The notes below the pieces were generated by a model. The model was not told the DNA's origin. It made no database searches and saw nothing but the letters and a program-made list of their open reading frames with translations. Source: Streptomyces sp. NBC_01283 (GTDB lineage Bacteria; Actinomycetota; Actinomycetes; Streptomycetales; Streptomycetaceae). From it: a stretch of DNA of 64,000 bases. The stretch lies in contig NZ_CP108430.1 in the NCBI RefSeq assembly GCF_041435335.1, positions 1 through 64,000 of the forward strand, in the 5' to 3' direction. Positions within the stretch are counted from its first letter, which is position 1. Every line of letters begins with the position of its first letter. This document shows, in pieces, positions 44,401 to 53,800 of the stretch. Position numbers and translations under genes: made by a program.

Positions 44401-45747
44401 GGCCCACTCCCGTTCGCCGTCCGTCAGCACGTCCGCCAGCGCAACGGCGCGGGACGGCTCGTCGAGCAGATCGCCGACGATCCGTACCAGGCGTGCCACG
44501 AATCCCTGCGCCGTGGCCCGGTCGAAATGGTCTGTCGCGTACTCGAGACAGATGGACAGGCCCGGTGTGCCGGGCTCGTTGAAGAAGCTGAACTCCAAGT
44601 CGAACTTGGCCATCGACGTCCACAGCGGAGCGATACGCGCCCGCACGCCACCCGGCAGACCGAACTCCAGGCGGGCACCGGTCGACCAGGTGAACATCAC
44701 CTGGAACAGCGGGTGGTAGGCGCTGGAGCGCTCCGGGTTGAGTGCCTCCACCACGCGCTCGAACGGCGCGTCCTGGTTGTCGTACGCCGTCAGCGCCTTG
44801 TGCCGTACCTGTGCGAGGAGTTGGTCGAAGGTCGGCCGGCCCGACAGGTCGGTGCGCAGGACCCAGGTGTTGGCGAAGAAGCCCACCAGGTCGGCCAGGT
44901 CCGGGTCCTGGCGGCCGGCGACGGTGGAACCGAGCGCGATGTCCTCACCCGCGCCCAGCTGGTGCAGCAGTACGGCAAGGGCGGCCTGGAACACCATCGG
45001 CACCGACGACCCGGTGCGCTTGGCCGCCGCCTCCGCTCTGGCCAGCAGCTCCTCGTCGACGGTGCCTTCGACGACATCGCCGCGGCGGCTCGGCAACGGG
45101 CCGCGCGGCCGGTCCATGGGCAACCGCGTCGAGGGCGGCATACCCTCCAGCGCGTCGCGCCAGTAGTCGAGTTGGGTGGCCAGGAGGCCGTCCGGGTCGT
45201 TCTCGTCACCGAGCAGTTCGCGCTGCCAGAGCGTGTAGTCGGCGTACTGGACCGCCAGTTCGGGCCAGTCCGGGGTACGGCCCTCGACCTGTGCGGTGTA
45301 GGCGGCGCTCAGGTCCCGGACGAGCGGGGCGATGGACTCGCCGTCGCAGGCCATGTGATGGATCAGCAGCAGCAGATGGTGTTCCTCGGCGCCCGTACGG
45401 AAGAGGACGGCGCGTACCGGGATCTCCTCGAACGGTGTGAGGGTGACCGCGGAGGCCTCCCGCACCGCTTCGTCCAACTCGTCCGGGGCGATCTCGATCA
45501 GCCCGATGTCCAGCCGCACTTCCTCGGCCGGCACCACCTGCTGGGCGGGGACGCCTTCGGCGCTCTCCACGATCAAGGTCCGCAGACTCTCGTGGCGGGC
45601 CACCACATCGCGCACCGCGGCGGTGAGCGCCGGGGTGTCGACCCGTCCCGTGAGCCGGATGAGGAACGGCACGGTGTACATCGCCGACGGCCCCTCGATC
45701 CTGTCGATGAACCACAGGCGCCGCTGTGCAAAAGACAAGGGGATCAC
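29419..45747 (-). CDS. NRPS 1, four modules with terminal thioesterase
   Basis: A 5442-residue synthetase: C-A-PCP-E, C-A-PCP, C-A-PCP-E, C-A-PCP-TE. C domains: HHMACDG near residue 130, HHVLFDG near 1700, HHIAADG near 2740, HHIVYDG near 4303. E domains: HHLVVDG near 1202 and HHLVTDG near 3806. Carrier serines: GGDS near 1011, GGHS near 2552, GGDS near 3614, GGHS near 5161. TE serine: GHSLGG near 5296. My reading of the ten-residue codes: A1 and A2 both D-V-F-S-V-A-A-Y-A-K, which I recall for piperazate; A3 D-A-W-M-T-G-A-V-C-K (hydrophobic, uncertain); A4 D-T-Y-I-W-V-G-A-A-K (unassigned). Expected order: D-Piz, L-Piz, D-residue, residue, then cyclisation. C domains after the E domains have the DCL-type N-terminus. 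GTG start with GGAG nine bases upstream. Confidence 0.95.
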   Translation of the reverse strand: MIPLSFAQRRLWFIDRIEGPSAMYTVPFLIRLTGRVDTPALTAAVRDVVARHESLRTLIVESAEGVPAQQVVPAEEVRLDIGLIEIAPDELDEAVREASAVTLTPFEEIPVRAVLFRTGAEEHHLLLLIHHMACDGESIAPLVRDLSAAYTAQVEGRTPDWPELAVQYADYTLWQRELLGDENDPDGLLATQLDYWRDALEGMPPSTRLPMDRPRGPLPSRRGDVVEGTVDEELLARAEAAAKRTGSSVPMVFQAALAVLLHQLGAGEDIALGSTVAGRQDPDLADLVGFFANTWVLRTDLSGRPTFDQLLAQVRHKALTAYDNQDAPFERVVEALNPERSSAYHPLFQVMFTWSTGARLEFGLPGGVRARIAPLWTSMAKFDLEFSFFNEPGTPGLSICLEYATDHFDRATAQGFVARLVRIVGDLLDEPSRAVALADVLTDGEREWALRAIEGAAADTPELTAAALIERQAAATPHATAVVDGGQELSFAELDARAERLARELTARGIGPERLVGLALPRSASLIVGMLAIWKAGAAYLPIDPRYPGARLGHILSDAGPDLVLTDTAGAKVLPAADIPRLCVDEVDFNAAGPAAEPAVGLPAHAAYVMYTSGSTGTPKGVVITHRDVVNGVLRLADVVGIGAGTRVLAGTSVNFDVSVFEAVTTLARGGILEVVRDVLVIGERGGWSGGVISTVPSVFTELLDQAGGMIRAQTVVFAGEALPAALVKRTQDAIPGVRVINAYGQTESFYATAFTAGEAWTATAATAPIGVPLANMGAYVLGPGLQLLPPGVVGELYVAGNVARGYLGRARLTAERFMADPFGPAGARMYRTGDLARWGADGQLECVGRADEQVKVRGFRIEPGEVEAALTAHPAVAQALVTTCRHEGRDHLVGYAVPAAGREPGQSAVESLGDLDIDLTATVSPRDLRTFLSARLPEFMVPSVFVMLDRLPLAPNGKLDRKALPAPEFTGSTYRAPATPGEVILARVYADVVGLDRVGVDDDFFALGGDSIRSIQVVARARTQGIEVTPRQIFECRTVAELARVATSEGRTQPELEELPGGGVGFVPLPPVGHYLEELGGNADRFTMAMTVDLPTGMDRDGLVATLSAAFDRHDILRSRRIAGRAPGLEVTAPGTVDVQPLIHRVASEGTWDDAWRQRAQSELDAAASRLDSANAVMAQFVWFDTGTGTPGRLSILLHHLVVDGVSWRILLPDLAAAWRTIRDGDTPQLPPTATSVRRWTHALTEAATGERAAELGLWRRMVCGPDPILGARPFDPAVDTIATVERVRLDLPIETTRVLLTTLPAAYRGGVNDGLLTGLALAVAAWRGRRGLDEPSTLVRLEGHGREEDVVPGADLSRTMGWFTSMYPVRLDVSGIDLDQALAGGAATGAAVKAVKEQLLAVPDKGIGYGMLRHLNAETRADLERYGSGQIVFNYLGRYTGSANMPQDLHGLGFTQVEDTVTLTPPLDGDMSALATLAVNAHVVDTEQGPRLEASLDYPSGLLAETDVRELADLWRTALAGVARHAGQSDAGGLTPSDVPLVTVGQGELDRWQEQYRGMADVWPVTAMQDGLLFHAELAGAAVDVYQMQFTFHLTGEVEPHRMRAAGQALLDRYPNLRTAFVTDSAGDRVQIVRNGIELPWQELDLASLPQPQQEEQRRRFLAAEHSTHFDPARAPLVRFSLVKLAADRWDLVLTAHHVLFDGWSVPLLMLDLLRLYRSNGDASQLGRAPAYRDFLTWLSHQDRTATARAWERELEGVDEPTLLVPDAPAADGESVGVGQLDVPLTPQQSDRLSRRAGELGLTLNTLVQGAWGMLLSGLTGQRDVTFGATVSGRPPQVEGVSEMVGTFINTLAVRMDCAPGHSLRTLLTGLQERQSALLDHHHFGLLEMHQLTGVRTLFDTLVVYESYPIDSAALDDAYAAAGIRVSGLSPLSSTHYPLVVMASAEPHLAIALQYQHHLVPPEQAAVIARRLGRILVRLAEDPELPFSSMDLLDPAERERILVDVNRTAAETPDATIPDLFERQAAKTPDRSAVTCGGVTLTYAQLNARADRLASALAARGVGPETVVGLAMPRSADLVTAMLGIWKAGGAYLPIDPENPGSRVEHMLSVTRPQLLLTRSGTADALPGTDVATLLIDDVDLAADGPLTGQVKGLSPQHAAYVMFTSGSTGVPKAVVVSHANVVNGVTRLAERVGVDADTHMLAGASINFDVSVFEIVTTLVHGGRVEVAGNALVLAEREAMTANVISTVPSVFAALGGRIPALPDRATLVFAGEKLPTGLVRRIRQERPEVRIVNAYGQTESFYATTFGVPAEQPRWDSGSVPIGTPIGNLRTYVLGPALAPAPPGVTGELYVAGDIARGYAGRAALTAERFVADLYGPAGARMYRTGDLARWTADGQIEYVGRDDNQVKIRGVRVEPAEIESALATHPDVTQAVVIARSTAEEGDRQLVAYVVPATPHADGTDLAATLRGYLRERLPAHLVPAAVVALDSVPLTVNGKLDREALPAPHFAAAAAGSDPRTPQEELLCELFAEVLHVDRVGVDDDFFALGGHSIMAIKLVNRIRSVLRTEVELRTLFAAPTVAELVPHLDRSGAARAPLAPPATLPARLPLSFSQQRLWFLHKFEGRAATYNMPIVLRLSGDLNVRALEETVNDLVTRHEILRTVYRETDGRPYQHILGPQEARIALPVRPVADADKLAGAIVAVARHPFDIASEIPLKAALFGTGPDEFTLVLVIHHIAADGWSATPLAKDLATAYAARARGEAPQWAPLPLQYAHYALWQQELLGRDADPDSLFSRQCRYWSQQLAGLPETVTFPTDRPRPAELDRSGDLLEFALDATLHEGIVSLARATNTTPFMVLQATMAALFTQLGTGTDIALGSGIAGRIDQNLDDLIGLFVNVQVMRIDTSGDPTFVELLDRTRRTSLAAYTHQDIPFEALVEKLNPERSASINPLFQVALILQNTEDADFELPGVRVTSEGTGTGTSRYDVTLSLTERFHDRTAPDGIHIAVEYSTELFDASTIEMVIARWERLLAAAVLDPAQHIGGAGELTAEERGTLLAGEQRTGQEVAAATFPDLFREQLLRAPQAPAVEFGGQVWSYQELNERANRIAHWLIARGIGAEQPVGVAMPRSADQVAVVLGIFKAGAVFLPVDPDYPSDRIRFMLDDAAPAVLLATAGIATGLPACPGTDVVAVDTPEVAQAWRDGPVTDPDVALAPAHPAYLIFTSGSTGRPKGVVATHAGIAALSRTTQDRLALSPDSRVIQVAAPSFDAAFWEYVQTLTTGATLVVPREQRLVGEDLAHNLAELDITHVMLPPSVLAALPADAPRTLTGLRTVTVGGEACPPALAAAWSPGRRFVNAYGPAETTVCGAVSAPLGTGRIPIGTAVDGNRLRVLDDRLAPVEPGVPGELYIAGPSLARGYLNRPDLTAERFVADPFGPAGTRMYRTGDIVRRSADGQLDYLGRSDDQVKINGLRIEPGEITAAMEQHPGVGQAVATSYRGKDGRQRLVGYAVPATPGSRGPDADDLRAFLSQRLPEFMVPSVFLLLDSLPLTANGKLDKAALPAPPTTTASSYRAPETKAEKTLAAIFAEILGQDRVGVDDDFFVVGGDSIRSIQVVSRAREQGVAITPRLMFKHRTVAALAEAAEAAAAGGRPGTDRREPAGGGLGWMPLLPVMRQINEHVGNHDGFTMSTVLQLPTGIDESGLVATLAAVVDHHDMLRSRLRTHAGEQGLDAAAPGTVDVASLIRRRHCPGDWSDPAWRQETKAEVAAAARELDAEAGRMARFIWCDAGPDTAGRLIVVLHHLVTDGVSWHILLSDLAQAWDAVRQGRSPQPAAVPTPLRSWSYGLVQAAAAPDRVAELDLWRDVLDRPEPPLGARPLDPAVDVRATVDTVRVTLDHQTTEALLTTLPAAFHSGVDDGLLTALALALAGWYRTRGIDERSVLIRLEGHGREEGAVPGADLTRTIGWFTSIYPVRLDVGGIDLQDAVAGGRTAGYAVKTVKEQLHAIPDKGIGYGLLRHLNPKTAEILKGYGDGQVAFNYLGRLGPVASAQQDSDAGWTMADDLGDLAPQPNAPALAAVDITAFSAETAQGPQLTADFAFATGLLTREEARELATLWRTALEGLARHATAAGAGGLTPSDVPLVRVRQRDLEVWEERYPDMVDVWPLTSLQSGLLFQSQLDGAEFDAYQVQLVFHLTGRVDPQRMRAAGQALLDRYDSLRTAFVTTAAGESVQLLLDRVELPWHAMDWSGLPEREQEERLRDLQDRDRATPFDPADPPLLRLTLVQRGPERHELVMTVHHIVYDGWSSPLVLQSLLHLYATFGDAGRLNRVRPYRDFLDWLSHQDKEEAAQAWRAELDGLDEPTLVAPRSQQQEGGGHCRTPVELDRDTARRLSRRAAELGITLNSLVQGAWALLIASHTGRQDVVFGATVSGRPPQVAGMDEMVGLFINTLPVRVRTTAGQSAADLLLDLQERQAALMDHHFLGLAEIHQAVDLPVLFDSVVVFESYPAGGDDLDETLSAAGIAITGMDWEAAVHYPLALFATADPDLQLMLGYRDHAFDTETVQRLAHRLTRILGDLAADPAIPVSGIDPMAPAERELVLTGFNDTVSEVPWATVAALFEQRAARRPDADAVLCGDTTLTYRELDERADRLARVLAASGVGQESPVGLALPRSPEYIVAVLAIAKAGGVYLPLDPAYPAERIAFMLSDAKPALLVTDTQTSAGLPESDCPLLVIDGPQAAREIAAAEPLAAGPDGHPDQLCYVVYTSGSTGRPKAVGISHRSLAVLSADRGYDESRLERVLMHHTQAFDTFTYELWAALLRGGAVVILPSGRLDPAGLTRMIVEQGVTGLIMPAGQFMAFADEAPEAFRGAREVWTVGDVVTPAALERVLCACADLTIVNGYGPTETTAATTMHVITGRDDLGEAVPIGRPMDNTRLYVLDAALRPAPVGVVGDLYVAGERLARGYLDRYGLTAERFVACPFGGPGERMYRTGDLAAWTPEGRLLFRGRVDNQVKVRGFRIELGEVEAVLADHPQVAQAVVITRDQPGIGRHLVAYVTPAEGERPDPDTLRSFTGQRLPEHMVPSAVLVMESLPLAVTGKVDRRLLPVPEFLSHTAYRAPRNAQEELLASVFAQILGVERVGIDDDFFALGGHSLLATRLISRIRTVLSAEVPIRSVFQAPTVAKLVEHLTGGLRDPGDGGPFDTLLPLRTGGSRTPLWLLHPGFGLCWSYLGLATQVGDRPVYGIQARGFDGAPLPADFAAMVTDYTEQILAVQPHGPYQLAGHSLGGSLAHAIGAELQRRGYEVALVALLDAVPSSGFAQLAEAHLTRSEARDFLDDYLPGTADDDDRRNIVENGATVIVEHSRMVAEFTQPTYRGTVLFFSATQSPEVRPAPWEPHVDGELLTFDIDATHFGLTEPKPAAEICTIVNRYLRD

Positions 45748-46416
45748 GACTCAGCACTCCTGTTTATCTGGTCCACGGGCAGGGTCGATCCATCACAAGT
45801 TGCGCATGCAAACATTTTCTTTGGGTACTCAGATCCCTGGGTGACCTGGATGTGGTTCGCTCGCCGGTCTGTCGGCGGGCCTCGCCGAGCGTCGCCTGCG
45901 GTGCGACGCCCTGGGCACCTGGTTGCCGGGCAGGCCCGGGCGGTCGAGCGGCGGCTGGTTCAGGACTCCATCGACAGCAGCAGGCACGCGGCATACGAAG
46001 CCGGCCTGGTGCCGTTCACCGGAAAGCGGGCCGACGAGACCCGCGGACGGTAAAGGCACAACGCCAACCCCCTCCGCGACCTCTTCGACAAAGAAACGCG
46101 GCACTCACCCGCTCACACGCAATTGATCTCCTGAGTAGTTGACATTCCCTCACCCCGATTCCGCAGGCCGCCTGTTCGCGAGCCAATGGAACACACATTA
46201 GGTAACCACGTCGACCTAATATCGTGTCAACCATGATTGGACTGGCCGCTGGACGGCGAAGGTGTCCCGCCAACAGGACACCGAAGACCAGTTCCCGTTG
46301 ACTCACCGCCCGGGAACGTGAGGTATGTTCAGGCGCATCCGCAGTACATTTCACCGCATCACCTTCGACCAGTATTTATACTCCTTTCACCGTTCCAAGA
46401 AATAGGAGTTCACAGT
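45748..46416. promoter_or_regulatory. Divergent promoter region, NRPS1 and SARP
   Basis: This 669-base spacer contains two blocks shared with the hydroxylase/piperazate-synthase spacer (45830-45849 and 46101-46141). Here they are 271 bases apart instead of 47, so about 220 extra bases are inserted between them. The extra piece reads in one frame as a protein-like stretch (about AVERRLVQDSIDSSRHAAYE) without a start or known family. Also present are the palindrome at 46263-46280 and an AT-rich palindrome at 46371-46382 (AGTATTTATACT) that may be the SARP -10 region. Confidence 0.6.
46263..46280. promoter_or_regulatory. Candidate operator, TGTCCCG-N4-CAGGACA
   Basis: Palindrome with the same half sites and 4-base spacer as 11005-11022 (15 of 18 bases shared), 137 bases before the SARP start. 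It is extended by one more base pair to GGTGTCC/GGACACC. Confidence 0.45.
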
Positions 46417-47163
46417 ATGCGGCTTGAGATCTTAGGACCGGTCCGCGTCGCTAACGGAAATACCATCAAGGCCATAGGGGCGCAGAAGGTCGAAATTCTG
46501 CTGGCGACTCTCGCCATCCGGTCCGGTCAGGTTGTCAGCGTCGACCAGCTCATCACCGAAATCTGGGGCGACGAGCCGCCGCGCAGCGCCATCGGGGGCC
46601 TGTATGTGTACGTCTCCCAGGTCCGCAAGCTTCTGCGCCATCCCGGGGCGGCGGCAAGCCCCGTCGTCACCAGTCCCTCCGGATACATGCTGACGCTGGG
46701 TCCGGGCGAACTCGACCTCCACGACCTCACCCGCCTGGTGAAACAAGGCCGGGTCCGGCTCAGGAACGGCGAGCACGAGGATGCGGTCAGCAGTTTCGAA
46801 GAGGCGCTCGCACTGTGCCGGGGGCCGCTGCCCACTGCGGCACGCGGCCCGATCCTGCAGGGGTTCCAGGCATGGTTCGACGAGATCCAACTGGAGTGCC
46901 GGGAGGGCCAGATGGAGGCGCACATGGCCCTCGGGCACCACCGCGAGCTCGTCGGTGACCTCTACCTCCTCAGTACCGAGCACCCCTTGCGAGAGGTGTT
47001 CCACCGGCAACTCATGCTGGCGCTTCATCGAAGCGACTGCCGGGGCGACGCCCTGATCGCCTACCACCAGGCATGCCGGACCCTGCGGGAACAGCTGGGC
47101 GTCGAACCCGGCCCGGCGCTGAAGGACATCCAGCGTTCGATTCTGATGGACAACGGCCACTGA
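46417..47163 (+). CDS. SARP-family pathway activator with a TTA codon
   Basis: A 248-residue small SARP. The N-terminal OmpR-type winged helix covers about residues 1-95 (MRLEILGPVRV; QVVSVDQLITEIWGDEPP) and the bacterial transcriptional activation domain about 100-245. It lacks the ATPase and TPR domains of large SARPs. I chose the ATG at 46417 because AGGAG lies eight bases ahead and the OmpR fold begins there; a longer frame starts at 46237. Codon 6 (46432-46434) is TTA, so translation should depend on the bldA leucyl-tRNA. It probably activates the surrounding biosynthetic operons and is transcribed away from NRPS1. Confidence 0.92.
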   Translation: MRLEILGPVRVANGNTIKAIGAQKVEILLATLAIRSGQVVSVDQLITEIWGDEPPRSAIGGLYVYVSQVRKLLRHPGAAASPVVTSPSGYMLTLGPGELDLHDLTRLVKQGRVRLRNGEHEDAVSSFEEALALCRGPLPTAARGPILQGFQAWFDEIQLECREGQMEAHMALGHHRELVGDLYLLSTEHPLREVFHRQLMLALHRSDCRGDALIAYHQACRTLREQLGVEPGPALKDIQRSILMDNGH

Positions 47164-47422
47164 CCGGCCCCGGACGGCCGTGCCGGCCGAGGGACGCCCC
47201 GTACTGCCTGGCCGTGACCGAGATGATCTTGGTGCGGTTGGTGTGATCACGGCGTCTGAGCCGTCCTGGTCGCGGCGTGCCGGCGCGTGAACTTGACGCT
47301 GCACCGGCACGCTCCGCTCTTCGTCATCGTGGACGGCATCCGCCTCTCGCAGGCTGGGTGAACGACATGCCCGGTGGGCATCCGCGTCACCGACCCGGCG
47401 GAAATCATTTACGTGGCACCCC

Positions 47423-48727
47423 TCAGCGCGAGCCGGAGCGGTCCACGATCCGTTCCAGTTCCCGGACGACCTCGGCGGGTGACGGCTGCGCCGCCAGCTC
47501 CTGGCCGAGCCGTCCGGCGGCCTCCCCGAACGACGGCTCCTCCAGCAGCCGCACCAGCTGCTCCCGCACCCGCCCCCCGTCCAGGTCCTCCGGAGCGTCC
47601 CCCCGGATCCACAGGCCGGCCCCGGACCGCTCCAGCCGCGGGCCACGCTCCCCGATATCGGGAACGGCGCGGCCGATCACCAGCTGCGGCACCCCGTGCG
47701 CGATCGCCTCCAGGAACCCGGGCACGCCGCCATGGTGGATCACAGCCGAGCACGAGGGGACGACGGCGTGCAGCGGAACGAACTCCACCAGCCTGGTATT
47801 GCCGGGAACCCGCTCCAGCTCCCGCTGGAACTGCTCGGGCAGCGTCACCACCAGCTCGATGTCCAGATCAGCCAGCGCATCCAGCATCCCCTGCATCTGC
47901 TCCAAGGAAGTGGCCTGATGCCTCTCGGCCTGCTCCAGGCTGAGTCCGTAGGTGGCAAGCACGCGCCGCTTGGCCGGGTCGCGTCGGGCCCAATGCGGCA
48001 CCACCGACGGCCCGTTGTAGGGGACATAGCGCAGCGGAAGATGCGGCGACGGCGACTCCAGCCGCATCGAGCCGACCATCTGCTCGATCGCGAACTGCCC
48101 GGTCACCATCTCCTCGGAGAACTCGGCACCGAACTTCTGCGCCCACTCCCCCAGCCAGTCCCCCAACGGGTCCTCGCGGTCCTCGGGCGCCTGCTCCTGA
48201 CGCACCCGCAGAAAATGCCGGCGCATACGGCCCACCACGTCGAGTTCGGTCAGCGTGCGCCCGTGCGGCACTCCGACCGCCGTGGCCGCGATCGCGCCCG
48301 CGTGGCTCAGCCAGTCCCAGAGCACCAGGTCCGGCTGCCACCAGCGGCAGTACTCCACCAGCTCCTCGACCATCGCATCGTTCATGGCCGCCTGGGTCCG
48401 CTGCGTCATCTGATATCCCCATCGCAGGCGCTCCCAGGTGAGCTCCTCCTCGCGGTTCTCCGCCAGGTCGGTCAAAAGGTCGCCCCGCTCCGCGAGTTCC
48501 TGGACCTTCGCCATCACCTCCGGAACCAGAAGCGCGTCGAGCTTCTCGATGACCGGCTCGTCGGAACCGACGGGCACCGCCGGCAGACCCGAGGCGGTGA
48601 TGGCGTCCGTCAGCTCCGGGCCGCTCGCGACCCGGACCTCGTGCCCCGCCGCCTGCAGCGCCCAGGCCAGCGGCACAAGAGCCTGGAAGTGGGACCGCCA
48701 AGGAATACAGGTGAACAGGATTCTCAA
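47423..48727 (-). CDS. Glycosyltransferase 2, near-copy of glycosyltransferase 1
   Basis: A GT1-family natural-product glycosyltransferase of about 434 residues, beginning near LRILFTCIPWRSHFQALVPLAWAL. The best start is the TTG at 48727 with AAGGGG nine bases upstream; the frame is open further but shows no homology. Residues about 115 to the end are nearly identical to glycosyltransferase 1, whereas residues about 45-110 differ, as do short patches near 185 and 265. Differences in the N-terminal (acceptor-side) domain fit a copy specialised to a different acceptor site or step. Convergent with the SARP gene and divergent from rmlA. Confidence 0.88.
   Translation of the reverse strand: MRILFTCIPWRSHFQALVPLAWALQAAGHEVRVASGPELTDAITASGLPAVPVGSDEPVIEKLDALLVPEVMAKVQELAERGDLLTDLAENREEELTWERLRWGYQMTQRTQAAMNDAMVEELVEYCRWWQPDLVLWDWLSHAGAIAATAVGVPHGRTLTELDVVGRMRRHFLRVRQEQAPEDREDPLGDWLGEWAQKFGAEFSEEMVTGQFAIEQMVGSMRLESPSPHLPLRYVPYNGPSVVPHWARRDPAKRRVLATYGLSLEQAERHQATSLEQMQGMLDALADLDIELVVTLPEQFQRELERVPGNTRLVEFVPLHAVVPSCSAVIHHGGVPGFLEAIAHGVPQLVIGRAVPDIGERGPRLERSGAGLWIRGDAPEDLDGGRVREQLVRLLEEPSFGEAAGRLGQELAAQPSPAEVVRELERIVDRSGSR
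47442..48379 (-). repeat. Glycosyltransferase repeat copy 2
   Basis: Partner of 26588-27525, same orientation, offset 20854. Divergent patches at about 47906-47940 and 48223-48254 mirror those in copy 1. Confidence 0.9.
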
Positions 48728-48986
48728 GCCGATCAGCCCCTTCAGGAACTCCGCACCCAGCCGGACACAGGAGACCCTCACCCGGCCACCTTGAGCCGGT
48801 CTTGGCCCTCTCTTGATGTCCCGGATCCGGGCGGCACACTCGAGGTCCCTGTGCCGGCCCCGCCGCCCGACTCCCGGTGCCCACCGCTCTCCGCATCGGG
48901 CCGGCTCCTCCAAGAAGCGCATTAGAACGGCTTTGGACGGGCCCCCCAAGATGCGGGAACACCGACCATGAGGGAGCGCAGAGCGA
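48728..48986. promoter_or_regulatory. Divergent promoter region, glycosyltransferase 2 and rmlA
   Basis: This spacer carries a half-decayed version of the cluster palindrome at 48817-48834: TGTCCCG-GATC-CGGGCGG, where the second half keeps four of seven expected bases. It is thus the third divergent spacer in the cluster with this element. The rmlA ribosome site GGGAG is near 48970. Confidence 0.35.
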
Positions 48987-49895
48987 ATGAAAGGCATCAT
49001 TCTCGCGGGCGGCAACGGCACTCGCCTGCAGCCCCTCACGTTCACGAGTTCCAAACAACTCGCTCCGGTCTACGACAAGCCGATGATCTACTATCCGCTC
49101 TCCGTGCTCATGCTGGCGGGCATCCAGGACATCCTCATCATCACGCGTCCGACCGACCTCCCCGCGTTCCAAGCCCTTCTGGGTGACGGTCGGCAGCTGG
49201 GGCTGTCCATCGACTACGCCACGCAGGACAAGCCGCGCGGCATCGCCGACGCCTTCCTTGTAGCGGAGGACCACATCCGCGGCGAGCAGTGCGCGCTGAT
49301 CCTCGGGGACAATCTCTTCCACGGTGCCAACCTGCCCACCATGCTGCGGCGCACCGCGCTCAAGATGGGTGGCTGCGTGCTGTTCGGCCACGAGGTGGCC
49401 GACCCGGAGCGGTTCGGCGTCGCCGAGATCGACTCGCTGGGCGAACTCGTCTCCATCGAGGAGAAGCCCCGGCAGCCGCGCTCGAACCTCGCCATCCCGG
49501 GGATCTACTTCTTCGACGCCCAGGTCACGGACATCGCCAGAGACCTGGAGCCGTCCCCCCGGGGCGAGCTGGAAATCACAGACTTGCTGCGCGTCTATCT
49601 GAAGATGGGCACCGCCGAGCTGGTGTGGCTGGGCAGGGGCGTCACGTGGCTGGACACGGGCACCCATGAGTCCCTGCTCGAAGCAGGCACATTCGTGAGG
49701 GACACGCAGCGCCGACAGGGCATCCGGCTGGGCTGCATCGAGGAGATCGCCATGCACATGGGGTACATCGACCCGGACGACTGCCAAGCGCTGGGGTCGC
49801 GCATGGGCAACTCGCCCTACGGCGATTACGTCATGGAGCGGGCCCGCCTCTGCAAGGCGGGCATGCTGCCCCCGCTCCCTCTGGAGGCGCTGTGA
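48987..49895 (+). CDS. rmlA: Glucose-1-phosphate thymidylyltransferase
   Basis: A 302-residue nucleotidyltransferase that makes TDP-glucose from glucose-1-phosphate and dTTP, the entry to TDP-deoxysugars. Key segments: LAGGNGTRLQPLT near residue 6, the conserved SKQLAPVYDKPMIYYP near 22, ILGDNLFHG near 108 and EEKPRQP near 158. Length and motifs match RmlA closely. Followed by rmlB with a 4-base overlap. Confidence 0.96.
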   Translation: MKGIILAGGNGTRLQPLTFTSSKQLAPVYDKPMIYYPLSVLMLAGIQDILIITRPTDLPAFQALLGDGRQLGLSIDYATQDKPRGIADAFLVAEDHIRGEQCALILGDNLFHGANLPTMLRRTALKMGGCVLFGHEVADPERFGVAEIDSLGELVSIEEKPRQPRSNLAIPGIYFFDAQVTDIARDLEPSPRGELEITDLLRVYLKMGTAELVWLGRGVTWLDTGTHESLLEAGTFVRDTQRRQGIRLGCIEEIAMHMGYIDPDDCQALGSRMGNSPYGDYVMERARLCKAGMLPPLPLEAL

Positions 49896-50923
49896 ATCTG
49901 CTGGTCACCGGCGCCGCCGGATTCATTGGCTCCGCTTATGTACGGATGCTGCTCGCAGCCGACACAGCGCAGGACTCCGGGGTGTCCCGGGTCACGGTGC
50001 TGGACAGCCTGACCTACGCCGGCAGCCTCGACAACCTCGATCTCAGCGATCCCCGGCTGACGTTCGTCCAGGGCGACATCTGCGATGCCCCCCTCGTCGA
50101 CAAGCTGATGGAACAGGCCGACCAGGTGGTACATTTCGCCGCCGAGTCCCACGTGGACCGCTCGATCGCCTCCGCCGACGCCTTCGTCCGTACCAACGTC
50201 ACGGGCACCCAGACCCTGCTGGACGCCGCGCTGCGGCACAACGTCGACCGCTTCGTGCACGTGTCCACGGACGAGGTCTACGGCTCGGTGGAGAGCGGTT
50301 CCCGCACCGAGCAGGACCCCCTCGACCCCAATTCGCCCTACGCCGCCTCCAAGGCGGCCTCGGACCTTCTGGCCCTGTCGTACCACCGCACCCACGGCCT
50401 GGACGTGCGGGTCACCCGGTGCAGCAACAACTACGGGCCGCGGCAGTTCCCCGAGAAGATCATCCCGCTGTTCCTCACGACGCTGCTCGACGGTGGTGAC
50501 GTCCCGCTGTACGGCGACGGGCTGAACCGGCGCGACTGGCTGCACGTCGAGGACCACTGCGCGGCCATCGAGTTGGTCCGTGCCGGCGGCGGCGCGGGCC
50601 GTGTCTACAACATCAGCGGCGGCATCGAACTGAGCAACCGTGAACTGACCGACCGGCTGCTCGCGGCCTGCGGCGCGGACTGGACACAGGTGCTCCATGT
50701 TCCGGACCGCAAGGGCCACGACAGGCGCTACGCGATCGACTGCACCAGGATGCGGACCGAGCTGGGCTACAGTCCGCGCCACGACTTCGAATCCGGGCTG
50801 GCCGAGACCTTCGCCTGGTACCGCGACAACCGCGACTGGTGGGAACCGCTCAAGCGTCGCCAGAGCGCGGGCCCGGGAGAACGGGCGGCGGTCACGGGGC
50901 CTCTTGGCGGTCTGCCCGCGTAG
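49892..50923 (+). CDS. rmlB: dTDP-glucose 4,6-dehydratase
   Basis: A 343-residue extended SDR that converts TDP-glucose to TDP-4-keto-6-deoxyglucose, the branch point for the sugar enzymes at both cluster ends. NAD motif TGAAGFIGS near residue 6, HFAAESHVDRS near 83 and catalytic YAASK near 150 after STDEVYGS. The GTG start lies in a GTGA overlap with the rmlA stop. No RmlC or RmlD homologue follows, so later steps are pathway-specific. Confidence 0.96.
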   Translation: MNLLVTGAAGFIGSAYVRMLLAADTAQDSGVSRVTVLDSLTYAGSLDNLDLSDPRLTFVQGDICDAPLVDKLMEQADQVVHFAAESHVDRSIASADAFVRTNVTGTQTLLDAALRHNVDRFVHVSTDEVYGSVESGSRTEQDPLDPNSPYAASKAASDLLALSYHRTHGLDVRVTRCSNNYGPRQFPEKIIPLFLTTLLDGGDVPLYGDGLNRRDWLHVEDHCAAIELVRAGGGAGRVYNISGGIELSNRELTDRLLAACGADWTQVLHVPDRKGHDRRYAIDCTRMRTELGYSPRHDFESGLAETFAWYRDNRDWWEPLKRRQSAGPGERAAVTGPLGGLPA

Positions 50924-50941
50924 ACGTCCCCACGTGGTGGC

Positions 50942-51130
50942 TTGTCCGGACTCCGGTCGCGGTTCCGCGCGGACGCACAGTCGCTATTGCCGCACGCCGG
51001 CCGATGGCGCTGTCTGCGGCCGCGGCGGTTGTTCTGCGACGGCCCGGACCGTGGTCGGAGGACGTTCGTTGAGCAGGTGGAGGGGCTGACCGTGCGCTAT
51101 CAGCGCCGCAGCCCGCTGCTGCAGCGCCCT
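50942..51130 (+). pseudogene. ISL3-family transposase relic
   Basis: A short frame reads CRRLFCDGPDRGRRTF-like residues followed by VEQVEGLTVRYQRRSPLLQ, which is the N-terminal zinc-binding segment of ISL3-type transposases. The rest of the gene is missing. Confidence 0.6.
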
Positions 51131-51139
51131 CGGCCGTTA

Positions 51140-51440
51140 CGGCTGGGTGCCAGCATGCGAGGAGGCGTTCGGCGCCTATCCGGTGGCGATCGCCCACGAG
51201 TGGAACGCCCTGGTGCACCTGCAGGGCTGCGAGGGCAGCCCTGAGGCAAGGCGTTCACCCGCGAGGAGGCCTGGGCCGCGTATCGGGATGCGACCATCTA
51301 CGTGGGGGCCGCGGCGGACCGATACGTCGAAGCTGGACGTGACCGACGGGGGGGCGGAACCCGCTTGGCGCCGCAGTTCGGCCGGTACGGCATGCTCAAC
51401 GTCCGCCAAGGCAAGGCGAAGAGAGGACAGCCGCTTCGAA
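51140..51440 (+). pseudogene. Tyrosine recombinase (integrase) relic
   Basis: Pieces of a phage-type or element-type integrase occur in two frames: EWNALVHLQGCEG, then FTREEAWAAYRDATIY, then RRTDTSKLDVTD, then FGRYGMLNVRQGKAKRGQP. Together they match the central part of actinomycete site-specific integrases just before the catalytic core. The active-site C-terminus is absent, so it is inactive. Confidence 0.6.
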
Positions 51441-51960
51441 CGCCTCGTCTCGACACTGGCTAGCCGCCGCCTTGAGCCATGACGAACTCGACGTGCAGAT
51501 CAAGCAGTTGGGGTGCGAGGTGCTGCGGCAGGTGGTGCAGGACAGCAGCCGTGCCCCTGGCGGGAGACGGGGCATCGTCGCCTGCTGACCTGCGTGTTCG
51601 GTCCGGTGCGGGTGAGCCGGATCGGCCATCGCGGCGGGGTGTCACCAACGTGTCCCTGGCCGATGCCCAGCTGTCGCTGCCCGTCGGCCGGCACTCGCGC
51701 GGCCTGGCCCGCCTCGCGGCCTCGAAGCGGTCCGCAGCTCCTTCGACCAGGCCGCCGCCGCGGTCGAGCGACGCTACGGGAAGGTCCTGGCAGGCGCCGC
51801 CTCAAAGAACTAGTCCTCGCCTGCGCTGTCGACAACGCCGCCTACTGCACGGTGAAGATCCCCACTCCGTGCACTTGCGAGTTGCGGCTGATCATCCAGG
51901 TCGACGGCAAGGGCGTGGTGATGCGCCCCGAAGCCCTGCGCGCGGACGCCCGAAAGCGGG
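51430..51960 (+). pseudogene. ISKra4-family transposase relic
   Basis: Collinear fragments in shifting frames: LSHDELDVQIKQLGCEVLRQ near 51470, VFGPVRVSRIGHR near 51600, VTNVSLADAQLSLPVGRHSRGL near 51640, and LIIQVDGKGVVMRPEALRA near 51890. This order matches ISKra4-type transposases, which start with a helical N-terminus and contain a VDGKG motif. Several frameshifts show decay. Confidence 0.65.
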
Positions 51961-52155
51961 GCAGAAGTGGTCGACCTGATCCAGAACGAAGCCGCCCGCC
52001 GCTTCCGCCCGCACCTCCTGCTCCACCCGGTCGGCAGCCGCGAGGCCGGGACCTGGGCAGCCACCAACGCCTCTGCCCAGGTTCCGACCGTCACTTCAAA
52101 GAATCTGCACCCATCCTCGCCGGCCACAGGCCCCACGCCGGTTCCGGTGCGGTGT

Positions 52156-52809
52156 CTACCCCGCCAGGATCTCTTCGGCCGCGCTGTCGAGCGTGACGAG
52201 CACCCACTCCTCGAGATCGATCCCCGCGTGCGATGCGGCGCTGTGCCACCGCCGCATATGGCCGATCGGAACGGCGAGCCGCTCGGTCGGTTTGGTGTCC
52301 TGGTCCTCGCCGGCGATCTCGTTCTCCTGCGCAAGACGCACGGCCTTGCGCAATTGCTTGGTGCTCCAGTCGCCCGCCTCGCTCTGGTCGAGCCAGTGAT
52401 CCTGTTCCGCCAGCGACAGTGAGGCCACCTCGGCATGGTGCTGAAAGCTGAGTGCGGCCCGTCGCCGGTCTATGGCGAAACGACGGGATACCCAGGCGTA
52501 GTTACGAAGCGTCTGATAGCGGAGACCGACAGTGCGAATTCCTCGCTCGTAACGATCGCTGTAGTGGTCCTTCCCGTATATGAGCCAGTCCCCGAGCCAC
52601 CAGGAAGAGGAATTTATGATTCCCGAAAGCCTTCTTCCGGTGTTCTCCCAGTTCTCGAAGGTCAGTCCGGCAGGGATCTGAAGGCCGACATTCGTCGTCA
52701 GTACCTGGCTGCGATGCGGACTGTCGATGGGCCCCCGCTGCCCGACGACCGTCTCGGCATCGCTCTGGCGACGTAACGTGGTTCTGGTATCGGATCGCGA
52801 AATAGACAT
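52156..52809 (-). CDS. LmbU-family transcriptional regulator with a TTA codon
   Basis: A 217-residue protein of the LmbU/NovE/HmtD family of antibiotic pathway regulators. Family-typical segments are LTFENWENTGRRL near residue 48, SSWWLGDWLIYG near 68, and RYQTLRNYAWVSRRF near 97, followed by a helical C-terminal half. Codon 12 (52774-52776 on the plus strand) is TTA, so its translation should also depend on bldA. It sits alone among transposon relics but is intact, suggesting selection for its function. It most likely activates part of this cluster, alongside the SARP. Confidence 0.85.
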   Translation of the reverse strand: MSISRSDTRTTLRRQSDAETVVGQRGPIDSPHRSQVLTTNVGLQIPAGLTFENWENTGRRLSGIINSSSWWLGDWLIYGKDHYSDRYERGIRTVGLRYQTLRNYAWVSRRFAIDRRRAALSFQHHAEVASLSLAEQDHWLDQSEAGDWSTKQLRKAVRLAQENEIAGEDQDTKPTERLAVPIGHMRRWHSAASHAGIDLEEWVLVTLDSAAEEILAG

Positions 52810-53219
52810 TCCATTCCCCCTACCGAACGTTCTGCGTGCGAGTCAGGTGAATCCCGTGCCGCGCTGAAACATGCGACTCAAACGTGTTCCAGCCTGGCGC
52901 GACGCCTTTAGACGATGGACAAGTAGAGCCCAATGGGTTGTGTCCGGGCAAGGGCTTGCCTGACATCGTCAGGTGAGACGCCCGGGCATGATCGGTCGGC
53001 CCGGGCGGAAACAACACGAGCCCCTCCTGCATGACCTGTATCTTGCCCTGCCCTGGCCCCCGCGCGAAGCGCCGTAGGCCGCGCCGTTCCTCACCCACGG
53101 CCGGGGCGTGGACGCGCTGACCGCCCCCGCACGTGCTCGGCTTGCTTCGAACGGGTCCCTGGATCGGATGAGTTGATCGGTGTGGAGGCATGAAGGAAGG
53201 GCCTCTGATAACTCGCGGA
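52810..53219. other. Intergenic, promoter side of the LmbU-type gene
   Basis: No supported gene in these 410 bases. A short palindrome (CCTGAC-ATC-GTCAGG, about 52959-52973) is present. The part next to 52810 should contain the promoter of the LmbU-family gene. Confidence 0.4.
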
Positions 53220-53400
53220 TGTCGAGTCCAGCGAGAACCAAGGGGCCTGTTGTCGAATCGACGCGGTGCGCTGCCTCGTCGACAACGGCCGAGTCAGGAT
53301 GAAGGTCAACGGCCGCAAGCGGCACTTGCTGACCGACACTCTCGGAGCCCGGCGCCAGTCTCTTGTCCGGATGCGCGGGCAATGTGAACCGGCGCGGCTT
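53220..53400 (+). pseudogene. IS5-like transposase fragment
   Basis: A short frame near 53290 reads RMKVNGRKRHLLTDTLGARR, typical of the GRKRH-DTLG block in IS5/IS1182-like DDE transposases. Only this block remains. Confidence 0.5.
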
Positions 53401-53519
53401 CTCCTCGATCGGCCGGCCCCGTCCCTGCAACTCCGCCAGCGGTGACGTTGCGTGGACGTTCTTGCGGCTACGTCATGGTGAGGCGGGCTGGCAGCCAAGG
53501 ATGCGCCGCCCATCGCAGC

Positions 53520-53800
53520 CGGGCTCGGCCGGAGTTCGGGAGAACACCACCGTGGGGGTACTGCGCCAGATCGGGGCGAATTACAGATCGTGCGGGCCAT
53601 CGGACATGGACTCGGCGTTCGGCCAGAAGCCGGCCGTCATCTCCCAGGCGGACGTCCGTACAGGAGGGTGTCGGCGCGCTCCATCAGGCCGAACAGCAGG
53701 CGGACAGCTCCGGCCCCATGGCTGGCCACTCGAACTCGCCGTTGGCGCCTTCCACGTCGCCGTCCAGCGAAGTGTGGACGAAGTGGATGATCTTGCTCAT
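53520..53800 (-). pseudogene. Dihydrofolate reductase-like (RibD C-terminal) relic
   Basis: Starts MSKIIHFVHTSLDG, continues to EFEWPAMGPELSA, then shifts frame to ADTLLYGRP and shifts again to WEMTAGFWPNAESMS before stops. This is the N-terminal half of a small RibD-C/DHFR-like reductase common in actinomycetes, disrupted by two frameshifts. It is probably unrelated to the biosynthetic pathway. Confidence 0.65.
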
